Source: Candidatus Siliceabacter maunaloa
GTDB lineage: Bacteria > Actinomycetota > Thermoleophilia > Solirubrobacterales > Solirubrobacteraceae
Direction: 5' to 3'
Length of the DNA: 46,960 bases
Assembly: GCA_024330185.1 (NCBI GenBank)
Contig: JANDLV010000032.1
Location: forward strand, 1-46,960
Shown piece after piece: positions 8,451-16,933 of this stretch. Positions within the stretch are counted from its first letter, which is position 1, and each line of letters opens with the position of its first letter. Under the pieces are notes generated by a model that saw only the letters and a list, made by a program, of their open reading frames with translations, was not told where the DNA came from and made no database searches. The position numbers and the translations under genes are program-made.

Positions 8451-8521
8451 GGCGCCGTGGCGGAGTGGCTACGCAGCGGCCTGCAAAGCCGTTTACACCG
8501 GTTCGACTCCGGTCGGCGCCT
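8451..8521 (+). tRNA. tRNA-Cys(GCA)
   Basis: 71 bases with acceptor GGCGCCG/CGGCGCC, anticodon loop CTGCAAA giving GCA, T arm ACCGG-TTCGACT-CCGGT and discriminator U73, a cysteine identity element. CCA is not encoded. Confidence 0.95.
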
Positions 8522-8690
8522 CTTCACGCAGAGCCTCGTAGAACGCGGGGCTCCTGCTGGGCGAGGGGTTGCACGGTCAACGTGTCCCTGCTGTGTCCCG
8601 AGGGTCACGCGGCACGCCTTAGCCGAGCGCCCTCGCGGGGGCTCGTGGCGGTGCGGCGCCACCTCTGGGGTCCTCGGACGTTGCAGGGGC

Positions 8691-9710
8691 ATGAACGCAC
8701 GACTCCTCACCCTTCCCGCCCTGGCGACGCTGGCGCTCGCGCCGGCGATCGCGCAGGCACAGGACACCGCGGTGTACCCGCTCGAGCGCCCGACCCAGGT
8801 GCGCGAGCTGGACGGCACCGTGCTCTACAGCGCCTTCGATCCCGCGATCGACGGCTACCGCCTGACGGTGCGTGACGCCCGGGGCGCGCGGGCCCTGCCC
8901 GTGCAGCCCTCCGAGACGCCCTTCGAGGCCGACATCGGCACGAACTCCTCCGGCGACCCACAGGTCATCTTCTCGCTCGACGTGGGCACTCAGGAGGGCG
9001 GCCAGGCCGGCGGACGCGACCTGTTCGTGCTCACGCTGGCCAGCGGCGAGGTGCGCCCGGTGCGCAACGCCAACACCGGCCTGGACGAGCGCAGCCCCAC
9101 CATCGACGGCGGGCGGATCGCCTTCAGCCGCGGCTTCGACGAGGGCGAGAACCCGGTCGTGTACACCAAGCGGCTCGTCGCCCCGCGCGAGCGGCCCTCC
9201 ACGCGGCTGTCCGGGGTGCCCCAGCGCCGCGACGGGCGCGACACCACCGCCCGCTCCGTCTCCGAGCTGGAGCTGGAGGACGGCCTCCTGGGTCAGATCG
9301 TGACCTACACCTACGACACGGCGGGGGGCTTGCGGACCAACGAGGTGCGCCAGGTCGAGCTCGACGAGCGCTCCTCGCGCCAGGTCGCGACGCTGACCAC
9401 CGGCCTCAACGGCCAGTTCTTCGTCGGCCTGTCCTTCGCCGAGGACTACCTGGCCTGGTACGAGACGTCGAACATCGGCAACTCCTCGGCCGGCGCCTAC
9501 CGCTACCAGCCCGGGCGCGCCTACCGCTTCGCCGAGGCGCCGCCCTACCTGTCGGGCTTCGCGTGGACCGGCGACGGCACCTGGCAGGCCCGCGCCTCCT
9601 TCGACCAGGAGTGCAACGACCCGAGCACCGGCGACGCCGTCGAGGAGTGCACCCTGGCGCGCACCGACGACCTGGCCTGGGAGATCATCGGGGCCCACCG
9701 CGTCCGCTGA
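8691..9710 (+). CDS. Secreted protein of unknown function, beta-propeller-like
   Basis: 339 aa. The ATG at 8691 opens a clear Sec signal peptide: MNARLLT, then a hydrophobic core LPALATLALAPAIAQA, with likely cleavage after AQA near residue 22. The mature part is acidic and rich in short beta-strand-like segments separated by polar turns, such as RDLFVLTLASGEVRPV, ERSPTIDGGRIAFSRG and QVATLTTGLNGQFFVG, resembling TolB/WD-like repeats that read out key-value data. Two cysteines near the end (DQECND, VEECTL) could form a disulphide. No catalytic motif is seen. It is the first of three rightward genes encoding envelope proteins and may share their transcript. Confidence 0.8.
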   Translation: MNARLLTLPALATLALAPAIAQAQDTAVYPLERPTQVRELDGTVLYSAFDPAIDGYRLTVRDARGARALPVQPSETPFEADIGTNSSGDPQVIFSLDVGTQEGGQAGGRDLFVLTLASGEVRPVRNANTGLDERSPTIDGGRIAFSRGFDEGENPVVYTKRLVAPRERPSTRLSGVPQRRDGRDTTARSVSELELEDGLLGQIVTYTYDTAGGLRTNEVRQVELDERSSRQVATLTTGLNGQFFVGLSFAEDYLAWYETSNIGNSSAGAYRYQPGRAYRFAEAPPYLSGFAWTGDGTWQARASFDQECNDPSTGDAVEECTLARTDDLAWEIIGAHRVR

Positions 9711-9787
9711 GCGCAGGAGCGGGAGGAGGCCAGCCTGCCGACACCCTCCGGCGTGCGCGCGCAGACGATCAGGGAGGATGCGTGGCG

Positions 9788-10381
9788 ATGGCCCGCCTGC
9801 TGCCCTCCGGTCGCACGATCCTCGTGCTCGACGTGATCGCGATCCTCTGGCTGGCCGCGTGGATCTTCGTGGGGGTGCGGGTGCACGACGAGGTGGAGGG
9901 GCTGCAATCGCTCAGCGACACGATCATCCGCACCGGAGAGGGCGTCGAGGACGTGGGCGGCGCGCTGCGGGGCATCGACCTCCCGTTGATCGGCGACCAG
10001 ATCCAGCGTGCGGGCGAGGAGGTCAGCGGCGTGGGGGCCGACACGCGGGCCAGCGGCCAGCAGGCCGCCCGCAGCGCCGAGGACCTCAGCATGCTTCTCG
10101 GTCTTTCGGTGGCCCTCATCCCCTCCAGCTCGCTCTTCCTCTTCTACTTCCCCGCCCGCCTCGCGCACGCCCGTGAGCGCCGGGCGCTGCGTCGCCTCAC
10201 CGCCCAGGCCCGCGAGGACCCCGAGCTCGAGCGCTTCCTGGCCGAGCGGGCGCTGATGGGGATGAGCTACCGCCGCCTGGCGGCCATGGGCGGCCATCCG
10301 TGGCGGGGCAACGCCGATGACGCCCGCCTGGCCGCCGCCGAGCGCGAGGAGATCGGTCTGAGCGGCGAGACCGGCCCGTAG
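9788..10381 (+). CDS. Two-helix membrane protein of unknown function
   Basis: 197 aa. One transmembrane helix at residues about 9-30 (ILVLDVIAILWLAAWIFVGV) and a second near 106-127 (MLLGLSVALIPSSSLFLFYF) bracket an external loop of about 75 residues rich in small and charged residues. The C-terminal cytoplasmic part is basic and helical, with RERRALRRLTAQARED and a final MGMSYRRLAAMGGHPW. A purine-rich AGGGAGG lies at 9771-9777; ATG 9788 and GTG 9782 are both possible starts, and I prefer the ATG. The arrangement resembles a tethered helical protein, but I do not recognise the family. It precedes the MMPL transporter by 20 bases, so the two are likely co-transcribed. Confidence 0.75.
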   Translation: MARLLPSGRTILVLDVIAILWLAAWIFVGVRVHDEVEGLQSLSDTIIRTGEGVEDVGGALRGIDLPLIGDQIQRAGEEVSGVGADTRASGQQAARSAEDLSMLLGLSVALIPSSSLFLFYFPARLAHARERRALRRLTAQAREDPELERFLAERALMGMSYRRLAAMGGHPWRGNADDARLAAAEREEIGLSGETGP

Positions 10382-10401
10382 TGGCTCGGAGGGAGCACTA
10401 G

Positions 10402-12672
10402 ATGGCGCGCGCGTTCGCGACCGCGATCGTACGCGCTAGATGGGCGGTGGTGATCGGGTGGATCGCGCTGACCGTGATCCTCACGTTCACGCTGCCCAGC
10501 ATCCAGGAGGCCCAGACCGGCGGGCTGGGCGACCTCGTCCCCACCGACTCGGCCGCCATCGACGCGGAGATCCGCTCGGCCGAGCTGTTCGCCTTCCCCT
10601 TCATCAGCCGTACGCAGGTGGTCGAGCGCGACCCGGCGGGGATGAGCGGCCAGCGCGTGGGGTTCCTCGTGCAGCGCACCGCGCAGCTCATCGACAACCA
10701 GCTCGACGGGCTGGGCGACGCCGCCGGCGCCTACCTCTACACCAACCACGTCGGCGACCGGCCCTTCGTGCGCGAGCGCGGCACCACGGCGGTCATGCCG
10801 ATCATCTTCCCGCCGGACATCGGCCAGGCGGGAAGGACCGCGCGCGCCGAACGCGTGGCCTACGACCACCTGCAGCCGGCGCCGCCGGGCGCGTTCGTCG
10901 GCGTGACCGGGACCATCCCGGCCCGCGCCGCCCAGGCCGACGTCATCGTCGACAGCCTGCCGCTGTTCGAGCTGGCCACGCTGGCCTTCGTGTTCATCGC
11001 CGTGGGGGTGTACACGCGGTCGATCGTCGCGCCCCTGGTCAACCTGATCGTCGTCGCGGTGGCCTACCTGATCGCCATCCGGCTCATCGCGACCGTCGGC
11101 CAGGCCGTGGGCGTCTCGGTGCCCGCGGAGGTGGAGCCGATCGTGGTGGCGCTGCTGTTCGGCATCGTCACCGACTACGTCCTCTTCTACATCTCGCGCT
11201 TCCGCCGCCGGCTGACCGACGGCGTCGGAGGCCACGAGGCCGCGCGCGACACCGCCGCCGAGCTCACCCCGATCGTCCTGGCCTGCGGCCTCGCCGTGGC
11301 CGCCGGCACCGGCGCGCTGGCCGTCGCCGAGCTGGGCTTCCTGCAGGCCTTCGGCCCGGGCATGGCCATGACCGTCCTGGTCGGCCTGGCGGTGGCGCTG
11401 ACCTTCGTCCCCGCGCTGCTGGCCGCGCTGGGGCCGGCGCTGCTGTGGCCCTCCCGCCCCGGCCGTGAATCCCGGGCCCGCGCGGCCTCCTCGCGGTCGC
11501 GCAGCGAGCGGCTGCTGCGTGTGGTCGTCCGCCGCCCGGCGGTGACCATCGTCCTGTCGCTGGTGGCCCTGGGGGCGATGTCCTCGGGGGTGGTGTGGTT
11601 GCAACTGGGCAATCCGATCATCCAGGGCCTGCCGCCCGACGCGGGCCCGCGCGTGGCCTACGACCAGGTCAGCGAGGGCTTCGCGCCCGGGGTGGTCTCC
11701 CCCACCGCCATCGTGGTCGAGGCGCCCGGCATCGGCGCGCAGGACCTGGCGCTGGAACAGCTCGCCGGCGTGCTGGCCGACCAGGCCGGCGTCGCGGCGG
11801 TCATAGGCCCGGGGCTCAACCCCACCGGCCAGACCTTCGGGGTGCTGACCTCGCTGAGCGGCGACGCCGCCCGCTTCGTCGTGGTCCTCGACGAGGACCC
11901 ACTGGGCAGCCGCGCCATCCGCCGCCTGGACAACCTGGAGGAGCGATTGCCCGGGCTGCTGGACGCCGTCGGAATCGAGGACGCCACGGCGGTGATCGCC
12001 GGCGACACCGCGCTGGCCTCCGAGACGGTCGAGGCCGCCGTCTCGGACATCTGGCGGGTGCTCCCCGCGGTGCTGGGCGCGGTCGCGCTCGTGCTGATCG
12101 TGTTCCTGCGCGGGCTGGTCGCGCCGCTGTACCTCGTCGCCGTCGCGGCCATCTCCCCGCTGGCCGCGACCGGCCTGGCCGTGTACTTCTTCACGGGGAT
12201 CCTCGGCTACCCCGAACTCAACTACTTCGTCCCGATCGCGGCGGGGGTGCTGCTCATCGCGCTGGGCTCGGACTACAACGTCTTCCTTGTCGGCCGGATC
12301 TGGGCGGAGGCCAGGCGACGACCGCTCGAGGAGGCGATCGTGATGGCCGGGGCGGGAGCATCGCGGGCCATCTCCGCCGCGGGGATCGTCCTGGCCGCCT
12401 CCTTCGCGGCCACCGCGCTGGTCCCCATCCAGACCTTCCGGGAGCTGGCCTTCCTCGTCGCCGTGGGCCTGCTCATCGACGCCTTCCTCGTGCGCTCGGT
12501 GCTCGTGCCCGCGGTCATCGCCCTGGTCGGCTACCGCAGCGGCTGGCCGGGCAACAGCCTGAGCCGGGTCGGCCCGCGCGCCGGACGGGCGGTGGGAGCG
12601 GGGGGTCTGGTGACCGCCGCGCGCGCCCGTGTGCCGGCCCCCGGCGCCAGTGCCGCCCCGCGCCCGGGGTAA
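10402..12672 (+). CDS. MMPL/RND-family membrane transporter
   Basis: 756 aa, with the duplicated RND layout: one N-terminal helix (residues about 15-33), a large extracytoplasmic domain, then helices 2-6 (about 185-340), and the same pattern repeated in the second half. The MMPL signatures are GIVTDYVLFYISRFRRR near residue 255 and GSDYNVFLVGR near 625, where the conserved Asp-Tyr of the proton relay sits. MMPL proteins export lipids or other hydrophobic compounds using the proton gradient. GGAGGGA six bases or so before ATG 10402 fixes the start. The substrate cannot be told from the sequence. Actinobacteria carry many paralogues, and no lipid-synthesis gene lies next to it. Confidence 0.92.
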   Translation: MARAFATAIVRARWAVVIGWIALTVILTFTLPSIQEAQTGGLGDLVPTDSAAIDAEIRSAELFAFPFISRTQVVERDPAGMSGQRVGFLVQRTAQLIDNQLDGLGDAAGAYLYTNHVGDRPFVRERGTTAVMPIIFPPDIGQAGRTARAERVAYDHLQPAPPGAFVGVTGTIPARAAQADVIVDSLPLFELATLAFVFIAVGVYTRSIVAPLVNLIVVAVAYLIAIRLIATVGQAVGVSVPAEVEPIVVALLFGIVTDYVLFYISRFRRRLTDGVGGHEAARDTAAELTPIVLACGLAVAAGTGALAVAELGFLQAFGPGMAMTVLVGLAVALTFVPALLAALGPALLWPSRPGRESRARAASSRSRSERLLRVVVRRPAVTIVLSLVALGAMSSGVVWLQLGNPIIQGLPPDAGPRVAYDQVSEGFAPGVVSPTAIVVEAPGIGAQDLALEQLAGVLADQAGVAAVIGPGLNPTGQTFGVLTSLSGDAARFVVVLDEDPLGSRAIRRLDNLEERLPGLLDAVGIEDATAVIAGDTALASETVEAAVSDIWRVLPAVLGAVALVLIVFLRGLVAPLYLVAVAAISPLAATGLAVYFFTGILGYPELNYFVPIAAGVLLIALGSDYNVFLVGRIWAEARRRPLEEAIVMAGAGASRAISAAGIVLAASFAATALVPIQTFRELAFLVAVGLLIDAFLVRSVLVPAVIALVGYRSGWPGNSLSRVGPRAGRAVGAGGLVTAARARVPAPGASAAPRPG

Positions 12673-12728
12673 TCGTCGCCGGATCGTCACGCGGACCGGG
12701 GCATTGATCATCTACCGTGGCGCGCCGC

Positions 12729-13592
12729 ATGGCCGACGGCATCCAGGACAAGGTCCGGATCACCCTGGCCCAGGCCTCCTCGATCCTGGGCGCCGTGGAC
12801 GCGAACCTCGAGCGGGCGGGTGCCATGGTGCGCGAGGCGGCCGCCGAGGGCTCGGACCTGGTCGTCTTCCCCGAGCTCTTCCTCACGGGCTACGCGCTGG
12901 GCCAGGTGGTCGAGGATCCCTCGCGCTCGGCGCGCGACGCCGGGCTGCTGGCACTGGGGGCGGCGCAGGAGACGGACGTGGTCGTGGGCTTCGAGGAGGA
13001 CGGCCTGGGCGTGCACACCTACAACTCCGCCGGCTACTACGACAGCGACGGGCTGCGCCACGTGCACCGCAAGCTGTTCCTGCCCACCTACGACATCTTC
13101 GAGGAGCGCAAGTTCTTCTCGCCCGGCCAGTCGCTGCGCGCCTACGAGACGCGCTGGGGGCGGATGGCCACCCTGATCTGCAACGACGCCTGGCAGCCCC
13201 ACCTGGTCTTTCTCGCCATCCAGGACGGCGCGCGGGTGCTCCTCGTGCCCACCAACTCCTCCCAGAGCCGCTTCCCCGAGCGCTATGACTCCCAGACGTA
13301 CTGGAAGGACATCACGACCTTCCTGGCGCGCATGTTCCAGTGCTACGTGGTCTTCGTCAACCGCGTCGGCGAGGAGCCCGGACTGCGCTTCTGGGGCGGC
13401 TCGCACATCGTCGACCCCTGGGGCCGCGTCGTCTGCGAGGCGCCCGAGCACGACGAGGCGCTGATCACCAGCGAGCTCGACCTGGGCCTGGTGCGCAAGC
13501 GTCGCCGCGAGGTCCCCCTCGTCCGCGAGGCGCGCCTGGGGCTGGTGGCCCGCGAGGCGGCGCGCCTGGCCGACGAGGGTGGGGACGTTTAG
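12729..13592 (+). CDS. Carbon-nitrogen hydrolase (nitrilase superfamily)
   Basis: 287 aa from ATG 12729 (GTG 12717 is an alternative adding four residues). The Glu-Lys-Cys triad is visible: Glu in VVFPELFLTGYALG, Lys in HRKLFLPTYDIF, and Cys in MATLICNDAWQPHL. These enzymes hydrolyse nonpeptide C-N bonds of amides or nitriles. The sequence resembles the amidase domain of NAD synthetases and related free-standing amidases more than true nitrilases, but the substrate is unknown. No clear ribosome binding site precedes either start. It converges on dodecin, and the 51 bases between the two stops are filled by a hairpin-forming repeat. Confidence 0.88.
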   Translation: MADGIQDKVRITLAQASSILGAVDANLERAGAMVREAAAEGSDLVVFPELFLTGYALGQVVEDPSRSARDAGLLALGAAQETDVVVGFEEDGLGVHTYNSAGYYDSDGLRHVHRKLFLPTYDIFEERKFFSPGQSLRAYETRWGRMATLICNDAWQPHLVFLAIQDGARVLLVPTNSSQSRFPERYDSQTYWKDITTFLARMFQCYVVFVNRVGEEPGLRFWGGSHIVDPWGRVVCEAPEHDEALITSELDLGLVRKRRREVPLVREARLGLVAREAARLADEGGDV

Positions 13593-13593
13593 G

Positions 13594-13645
13594 TGTGACG
13601 TCGCCGGAGGTCCGAACTTGAGAGGACCGCAGGCGAAAGCGTTCT
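13594..13645. repeat. Structured dispersed repeat, copy 1
   Basis: This fills the gap between the convergent stops of the amidase and dodecin genes. It contains CGCC (13602-13605), GGTCC (13609-13613), a 10-base loop, GGACC (13624-13628) and GGCG (13632-13635), which pair as a hairpin with a 3x3 internal loop. TGTGACGT lies on one side and CAGGCGAAA on the other. It is nearly identical, inverted, to copy 2 at 18727-18781. A bidirectional terminator or REP-like element is possible; there is no T-tract. Confidence 0.7.
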
Positions 13646-13859
13646 ACCGGACGCTCTCGTACTTGAACGAGATCGCCAGGCGCACCCGGTAGCCGGTGAT
13701 GGTGCCGTTCTCGATGGTGACGTCCTGGCGGATGACCTCGGCGATGCGCAGATCGCGCACCGACTTCGCCGCCGTCTCCACCGCCACCTTGGCCGCGGCG
13801 TCCCACGACTCACTGCTGACGCCGATCACTTCGGTGATGCGGTACACGCTTTCGGCCAT
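13644..13859 (-). CDS. Dodecin, flavin-storage protein
   Basis: 71 aa, the usual dodecin length. VYRITEVIGVSSESWDAA at the N-terminus, EVIRQDVTIENGTITGYRVR in the middle and the final ISFKYE follow the dodecin pattern; dodecins form hollow dodecamers that bind flavins (or CoA) and buffer free flavin. ATG 13859 is the natural start. It is transcribed toward the amidase gene and shares its short 3' gap with a structured repeat. Confidence 0.93.
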   Translation of the reverse strand: MAESVYRITEVIGVSSESWDAAAKVAVETAAKSVRDLRIAEVIRQDVTIENGTITGYRVRLAISFKYESVR

Positions 13860-13936
13860 CGTGGGGCTCCTCTGCTCGCGGTTGATCGGCCGCGAGCCTT
13901 TCACGTCGGGGCGTCCGCGCGCAAGGACGTCCGTGC

Positions 13937-15469
13937 TCAGGCGGTGGCGAAGCGGGTGAGCGTCTGCTCGGGCACCACGCCGGGCAGGTGCTCGGTGAAG
14001 ATCGCCAGGTAGGCGCGCTCCTCGTCGGTGCGCGCAAGCTCGCCCTCCCACGGGTCGTCGCTGACCGCTGGCCCGGGGTCGGGATCCTCCTCGAGGAGGG
14101 CGCCGGCGGCGCCGCTGCCGTCACCGAACTCGGCCTTCTTGCGCCATAGGAACTCGTAGGGAAGCCAGTCGGTGAACGCCTCGCGCAGGATGCGCTTCTC
14201 GGGACGGCCGGGCCCGGAGAGCTTCCACCCGGCGGGGATGGACAGCGCCAGCTCGATGAGGTCGAGGTCCAGGAACGGGACCCGGCCCTCGAGGCCATGG
14301 GCCATCGTCACGCGGTCGCAGCGCTGGAGGTTGAGGCCGTGGAGGTTCTCCACGGTACGCACCAGCTCGGCGTGCAGCTCGTCGTCGCTGGTCAGCTCGC
14401 CCACGTAGTCGTATCCGGCGAACAGCTCGTCGGCGCCCTCGCCGGTGAGCACCACCTTGACGTGCTCGGCGGCCAGCTCGCTGAGGAAGAAGTTGGGCAC
14501 GGCCGAGCGCACCAGCGACGGGTCGAAGGACTCGATCGAGCGCACGACCTCGGGCAGGACCTCGCGGGCCTCATCCGCGGTATAGACGCGCTCGTGGTGC
14601 TCGGTGCCCAGATGGGCGGCCACGGAGCGCGCGGCGGCCAGGTCGGGGCTGCCCTGCGTGCCCACCGCGAAGGTCGGCAGCACGTACCCGCGCTCGCGCG
14701 CCGAGCGGGCGGCGATGGCCGCGACGAGCGAGGAGTCAAGCCCGCCGGAGAGGAAGACGCCGACGCGCACGTCGGCCATCATGCGCCGTTCCACGGCGAG
14801 CACGAGGGCGTCGCGCAGGGCGTCGAGGATGGCCGGCGGCGTGTCGTCGGCCGGCGAGGTCGGGCGGGAGAAGCGTTCGACCAGCGACGTGGGGACGGCG
14901 TGGGCGAAGCGCACCAGGCCCTCCCGGGGCGTCCAGTAGTGGCCGGGAGGAAACAGCTCCACGTGCTCGCGGGCGGCGGGCTCGAAGGCCACGAGCTCGG
15001 ACGCGAAGGCGACCTCCTCGCGCTGCGCGGTCGGCGGCGTCCAGTACAGGGGCTTGACGCCCACGGGGTCGCGCGCGGCGACGAAGGTGCCGTCGGGGCC
15101 GGCGATGAGGACGGCGTACATGCCCCGCAGGCGCTCCAGGGCGTGCGGGCCCTCCTGCTCGACGAGGTGCAGGGCTGCCTCGTTGTCCGAGCCCGAGGTG
15201 AAGCGCGCGCGCCCGAGCTGCTCGCGGATGTCCTCGTGGTTGTAGATCTCGCCGTTGCCGACCATGAGCCACTCGCCGTCGGCCGTGCTCAGCGGCTGGT
15301 CGCCGCCCTCGAGGTCGACGATCGACAGGCGGGTGTGGCCAAGCCAGGCGTTGCCGAAGCGCCGCTCGCCCTGTCCGTCGGGCCCGCGGTGCTCGAGCCG
15401 GCCCAGCATCGCCAGACCGTGCTCCCCCGCTCGCTCGGCTCCTCCGTAGATTCCGGCTATTCCACACAT
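13937..15469 (-). CDS. asnB: Asparagine synthetase (glutamine-hydrolysing)
   Basis: 510 aa. Cys2 (MCGIAGIYGG) is the class II glutaminase nucleophile, with LEHRGPDGQGE and RLSIVDLEGGDQPL of the N-terminal domain. The synthetase domain has the PP-loop SGGLDSSLVAAIA near residue 245 and TGEGADELFAGYDY near 345, so both half-reactions should work: ammonia is released from glutamine and added to beta-aspartyl-AMP. The length is somewhat short of the 550-640 aa forms but typical of compact bacterial AsnB. An inverted repeat lies 35 bases ahead of the start, and GAGAGG precedes the ATG. Other asparagine-synthetase-like amidotransferases share these motifs. Confidence 0.92.
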   Translation of the reverse strand: MCGIAGIYGGAERAGEHGLAMLGRLEHRGPDGQGERRFGNAWLGHTRLSIVDLEGGDQPLSTADGEWLMVGNGEIYNHEDIREQLGRARFTSGSDNEAALHLVEQEGPHALERLRGMYAVLIAGPDGTFVAARDPVGVKPLYWTPPTAQREEVAFASELVAFEPAAREHVELFPPGHYWTPREGLVRFAHAVPTSLVERFSRPTSPADDTPPAILDALRDALVLAVERRMMADVRVGVFLSGGLDSSLVAAIAARSARERGYVLPTFAVGTQGSPDLAAARSVAAHLGTEHHERVYTADEAREVLPEVVRSIESFDPSLVRSAVPNFFLSELAAEHVKVVLTGEGADELFAGYDYVGELTSDDELHAELVRTVENLHGLNLQRCDRVTMAHGLEGRVPFLDLDLIELALSIPAGWKLSGPGRPEKRILREAFTDWLPYEFLWRKKAEFGDGSGAAGALLEEDPDPGPAVSDDPWEGELARTDEERAYLAIFTEHLPGVVPEQTLTRFATA

Positions 15470-15503
15470 GCCTCTCTACTGTACCCGAACGCCCGTTCGC
15501 CAA

Positions 15504-15533
15504 CCGTCGGGCGAGTTCCCCTGAGCCCGACGG
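15504..15533. promoter_or_regulatory. Perfect 9-bp inverted repeat upstream of asnB
   Basis: CCGTCGGGC (15504-15512) and GCCCGACGG (15525-15533) are perfect inverted repeats 12 bases apart. They end 35 bases before the asnB ATG, just upstream of TTGGCG and TACAGT promoter-like elements on the minus strand. It could be an operator for a dimeric regulator or an RNA hairpin. Confidence 0.5.
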
Positions 15534-15629
15534 CAACGACCTCATGCTCCACCACCGCTACGCGCCCTACGGGGGAAGCTGACGGTGGCGGCCGGGCCCC
15601 CCGGCCGCTGGCTATACTGGCTCGCTCGC

Positions 15630-15703
15630 GCGGCTGTAGCTCAGTTGGCTAGAGCGTCTGCTTGCCATGCAGAAGGTCGAGGGTTCGAGTCCCTTCAGCC
15701 GCT
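15630..15703 (+). tRNA. tRNA-Gly(GCC)
   Basis: 74 bases: acceptor GCGGCTG/CAGCCGC, D stem GCTC/GAGC, anticodon stem TCTGC/GCAGA with loop TTGCCAT giving GCC, T arm GAGGG-TTCGAGT-CCCTT, discriminator U. CCA is not encoded. TATACT at 15613-15618 is a good -10 element 11 bases upstream. Confidence 0.95.
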
Positions 15704-15729
15704 TTGCGTGAGGGCCCGCTCCCGGGCGG

Positions 15730-15817
15730 GACGTACGTTGCCGGAAGCGGGAGCCACGACTCTGACGTACGGAAATGCCGGACGGTAACGTCCGGTAGAT
15801 CCGTACACTCTTGGCCC
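15730..15817 (+). promoter_or_regulatory. Repeat-rich regulatory region before an AAA ATPase gene
   Basis: GACGTACG occurs twice (15730-15737 and 15764-15771), each followed within a few bases by TGCCGGA. Then comes a perfect 7-bp inverted repeat, CCGGACG (15778-15784) GTAA CGTCCGG (15789-15795), and a TACACT hexamer (15804-15809) that lies 8 bases before the GTG start. This looks like operator sites over a promoter that makes a leaderless message. Confidence 0.5.
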
Positions 15818-16918
15818 GTGAGCAACCCTTTCCGCTACCAGGGACCGGTCGATCCGACCTACCTGATCGATCGGCGAAGCGAGCTCGACGGCCTGCAGCG
15901 CGCCGCGGCCAACAGGGTCGCCATCAGGCTCGCGGCACCACGGCGCTTCGGCAAGACGAGCGTGCTGGATGCCCATGCCGCGACGATGCGCGAGGCCGGT
16001 CACCGTGCGGTGCGCGTCGACTTCTCGCAGGTCGGCAGCCTGGCCGACGCGGCTGCGCGGGTGACCTCGGCGTTCTCCGCCCTGCCCGCCGACCCGCGAC
16101 GCGCAGTCGGCCGCTGGGCCACGCGACTCGGCGTGAGCGTGGCCGGGATCTCGGTGAGCCCCGCCCCTCGCCCGGTGCAGGCCGACGAGGCCCGCCACGC
16201 GCTGCTCGAGCTGCTCGACCTCCCGCGCACGCTGTACGAGGCAGACGCTGGACTCACGGTGGTCTGCCTCGACGAGTTCCAGGATCTTCTCGTCGCCGAC
16301 GACGCACTCGACGGACTCGTGCGCTCGGTGATCCAGCACCACGGCGACGCTGCAGCGTACGTGTACGCCGGAAGCCAGCCATCGCTGATGCGATCGCTCT
16401 TCGCCGACCGCGAGCGACCGTTCTACGGGCAGGCGCGGCCACTCGAGCTCGGCGGACTGCCGGCCGACGAGGCGGGGCACGACATCGAGGCGCTGATGGT
16501 CGATGCAGGTATCGACCCGGGGCCCGCGGTCGATGAGGTCGTGGCGCTCGGCGCCGGTCACCCGCAGCGGACGATGCTCCTGGCCCATCACCTCTTCGAG
16601 CTGCTGCACGCCGACCAGAGGGGGGACGATCCCGCAAGGGAGGCTTTGGACCGCGCTCTGGACGAGACCCAGGACGTCCATCAGGGGGTCTGGGACGGCT
16701 CCTCCCGGCTCGAGCGACTCGTTCTGCTGGCTCTCGCCGAGGGCCGCGCGCCCACGGGTGATCGCCTCGCCGCGGAGCATCGCGTGGCCAGGTCGTCCCT
16801 GCACGATGCCCTGAACCGGATCGCCGATGACGGACAGCACGTCGAGCGCACCCCACGCGCCGGCCCGCGCCTGGTGGACCCGCTCCTGGGCGCCTGGCTG
16901 CTCCGGCGCCCGCGGTGA
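15818..16918 (+). CDS. AAA-type ATPase with C-terminal winged helix
   Basis: 366 aa. It starts at GTG 15818 (VSNPFRYQGPVDPTYLIDR), which matches the usual N-terminus of this ATPase group; the frame is open further upstream but that part overlaps tRNA-Gly and operator-like DNA. Walker A is RRFGKTS near residue 45, and Walker B is LTVVCLDEFQDL near 150. A sensor region VYAGSQPSLMRSLF follows at 185, and a winged-helix-like C-terminus (RLERLVLLALAEGR, then AARSSLHDALNRI-like) ends the protein. Such STAND-like ATPases of the PF01637 type are often carried on mobile DNA and have no agreed role. It stands alone, with no ribosome binding site and a close -10 hexamer. Confidence 0.82.
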   Translation: MSNPFRYQGPVDPTYLIDRRSELDGLQRAAANRVAIRLAAPRRFGKTSVLDAHAATMREAGHRAVRVDFSQVGSLADAAARVTSAFSALPADPRRAVGRWATRLGVSVAGISVSPAPRPVQADEARHALLELLDLPRTLYEADAGLTVVCLDEFQDLLVADDALDGLVRSVIQHHGDAAAYVYAGSQPSLMRSLFADRERPFYGQARPLELGGLPADEAGHDIEALMVDAGIDPGPAVDEVVALGAGHPQRTMLLAHHLFELLHADQRGDDPAREALDRALDETQDVHQGVWDGSSRLERLVLLALAEGRAPTGDRLAAEHRVARSSLHDALNRIADDGQHVERTPRAGPRLVDPLLGAWLLRRPR

Positions 16919-16933
16919 CCCGCTCGGGCTTGG

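Noticed and set aside
10267-12711. An 814-codon leftward open frame opposite the MMPL transporter
   Set aside because: It is a by-product of high GC: the rightward frame has all MMPL motifs, while this frame is a low-complexity Gly/Arg/His/Asp-rich sequence.
13937-15469. A beta-lactam-synthetase or lasso-cyclase reading of the asnB-like gene
   Set aside because: The glutaminase Cys2 and all amidotransferase motifs are present and no peptide or beta-lactam genes lie nearby.
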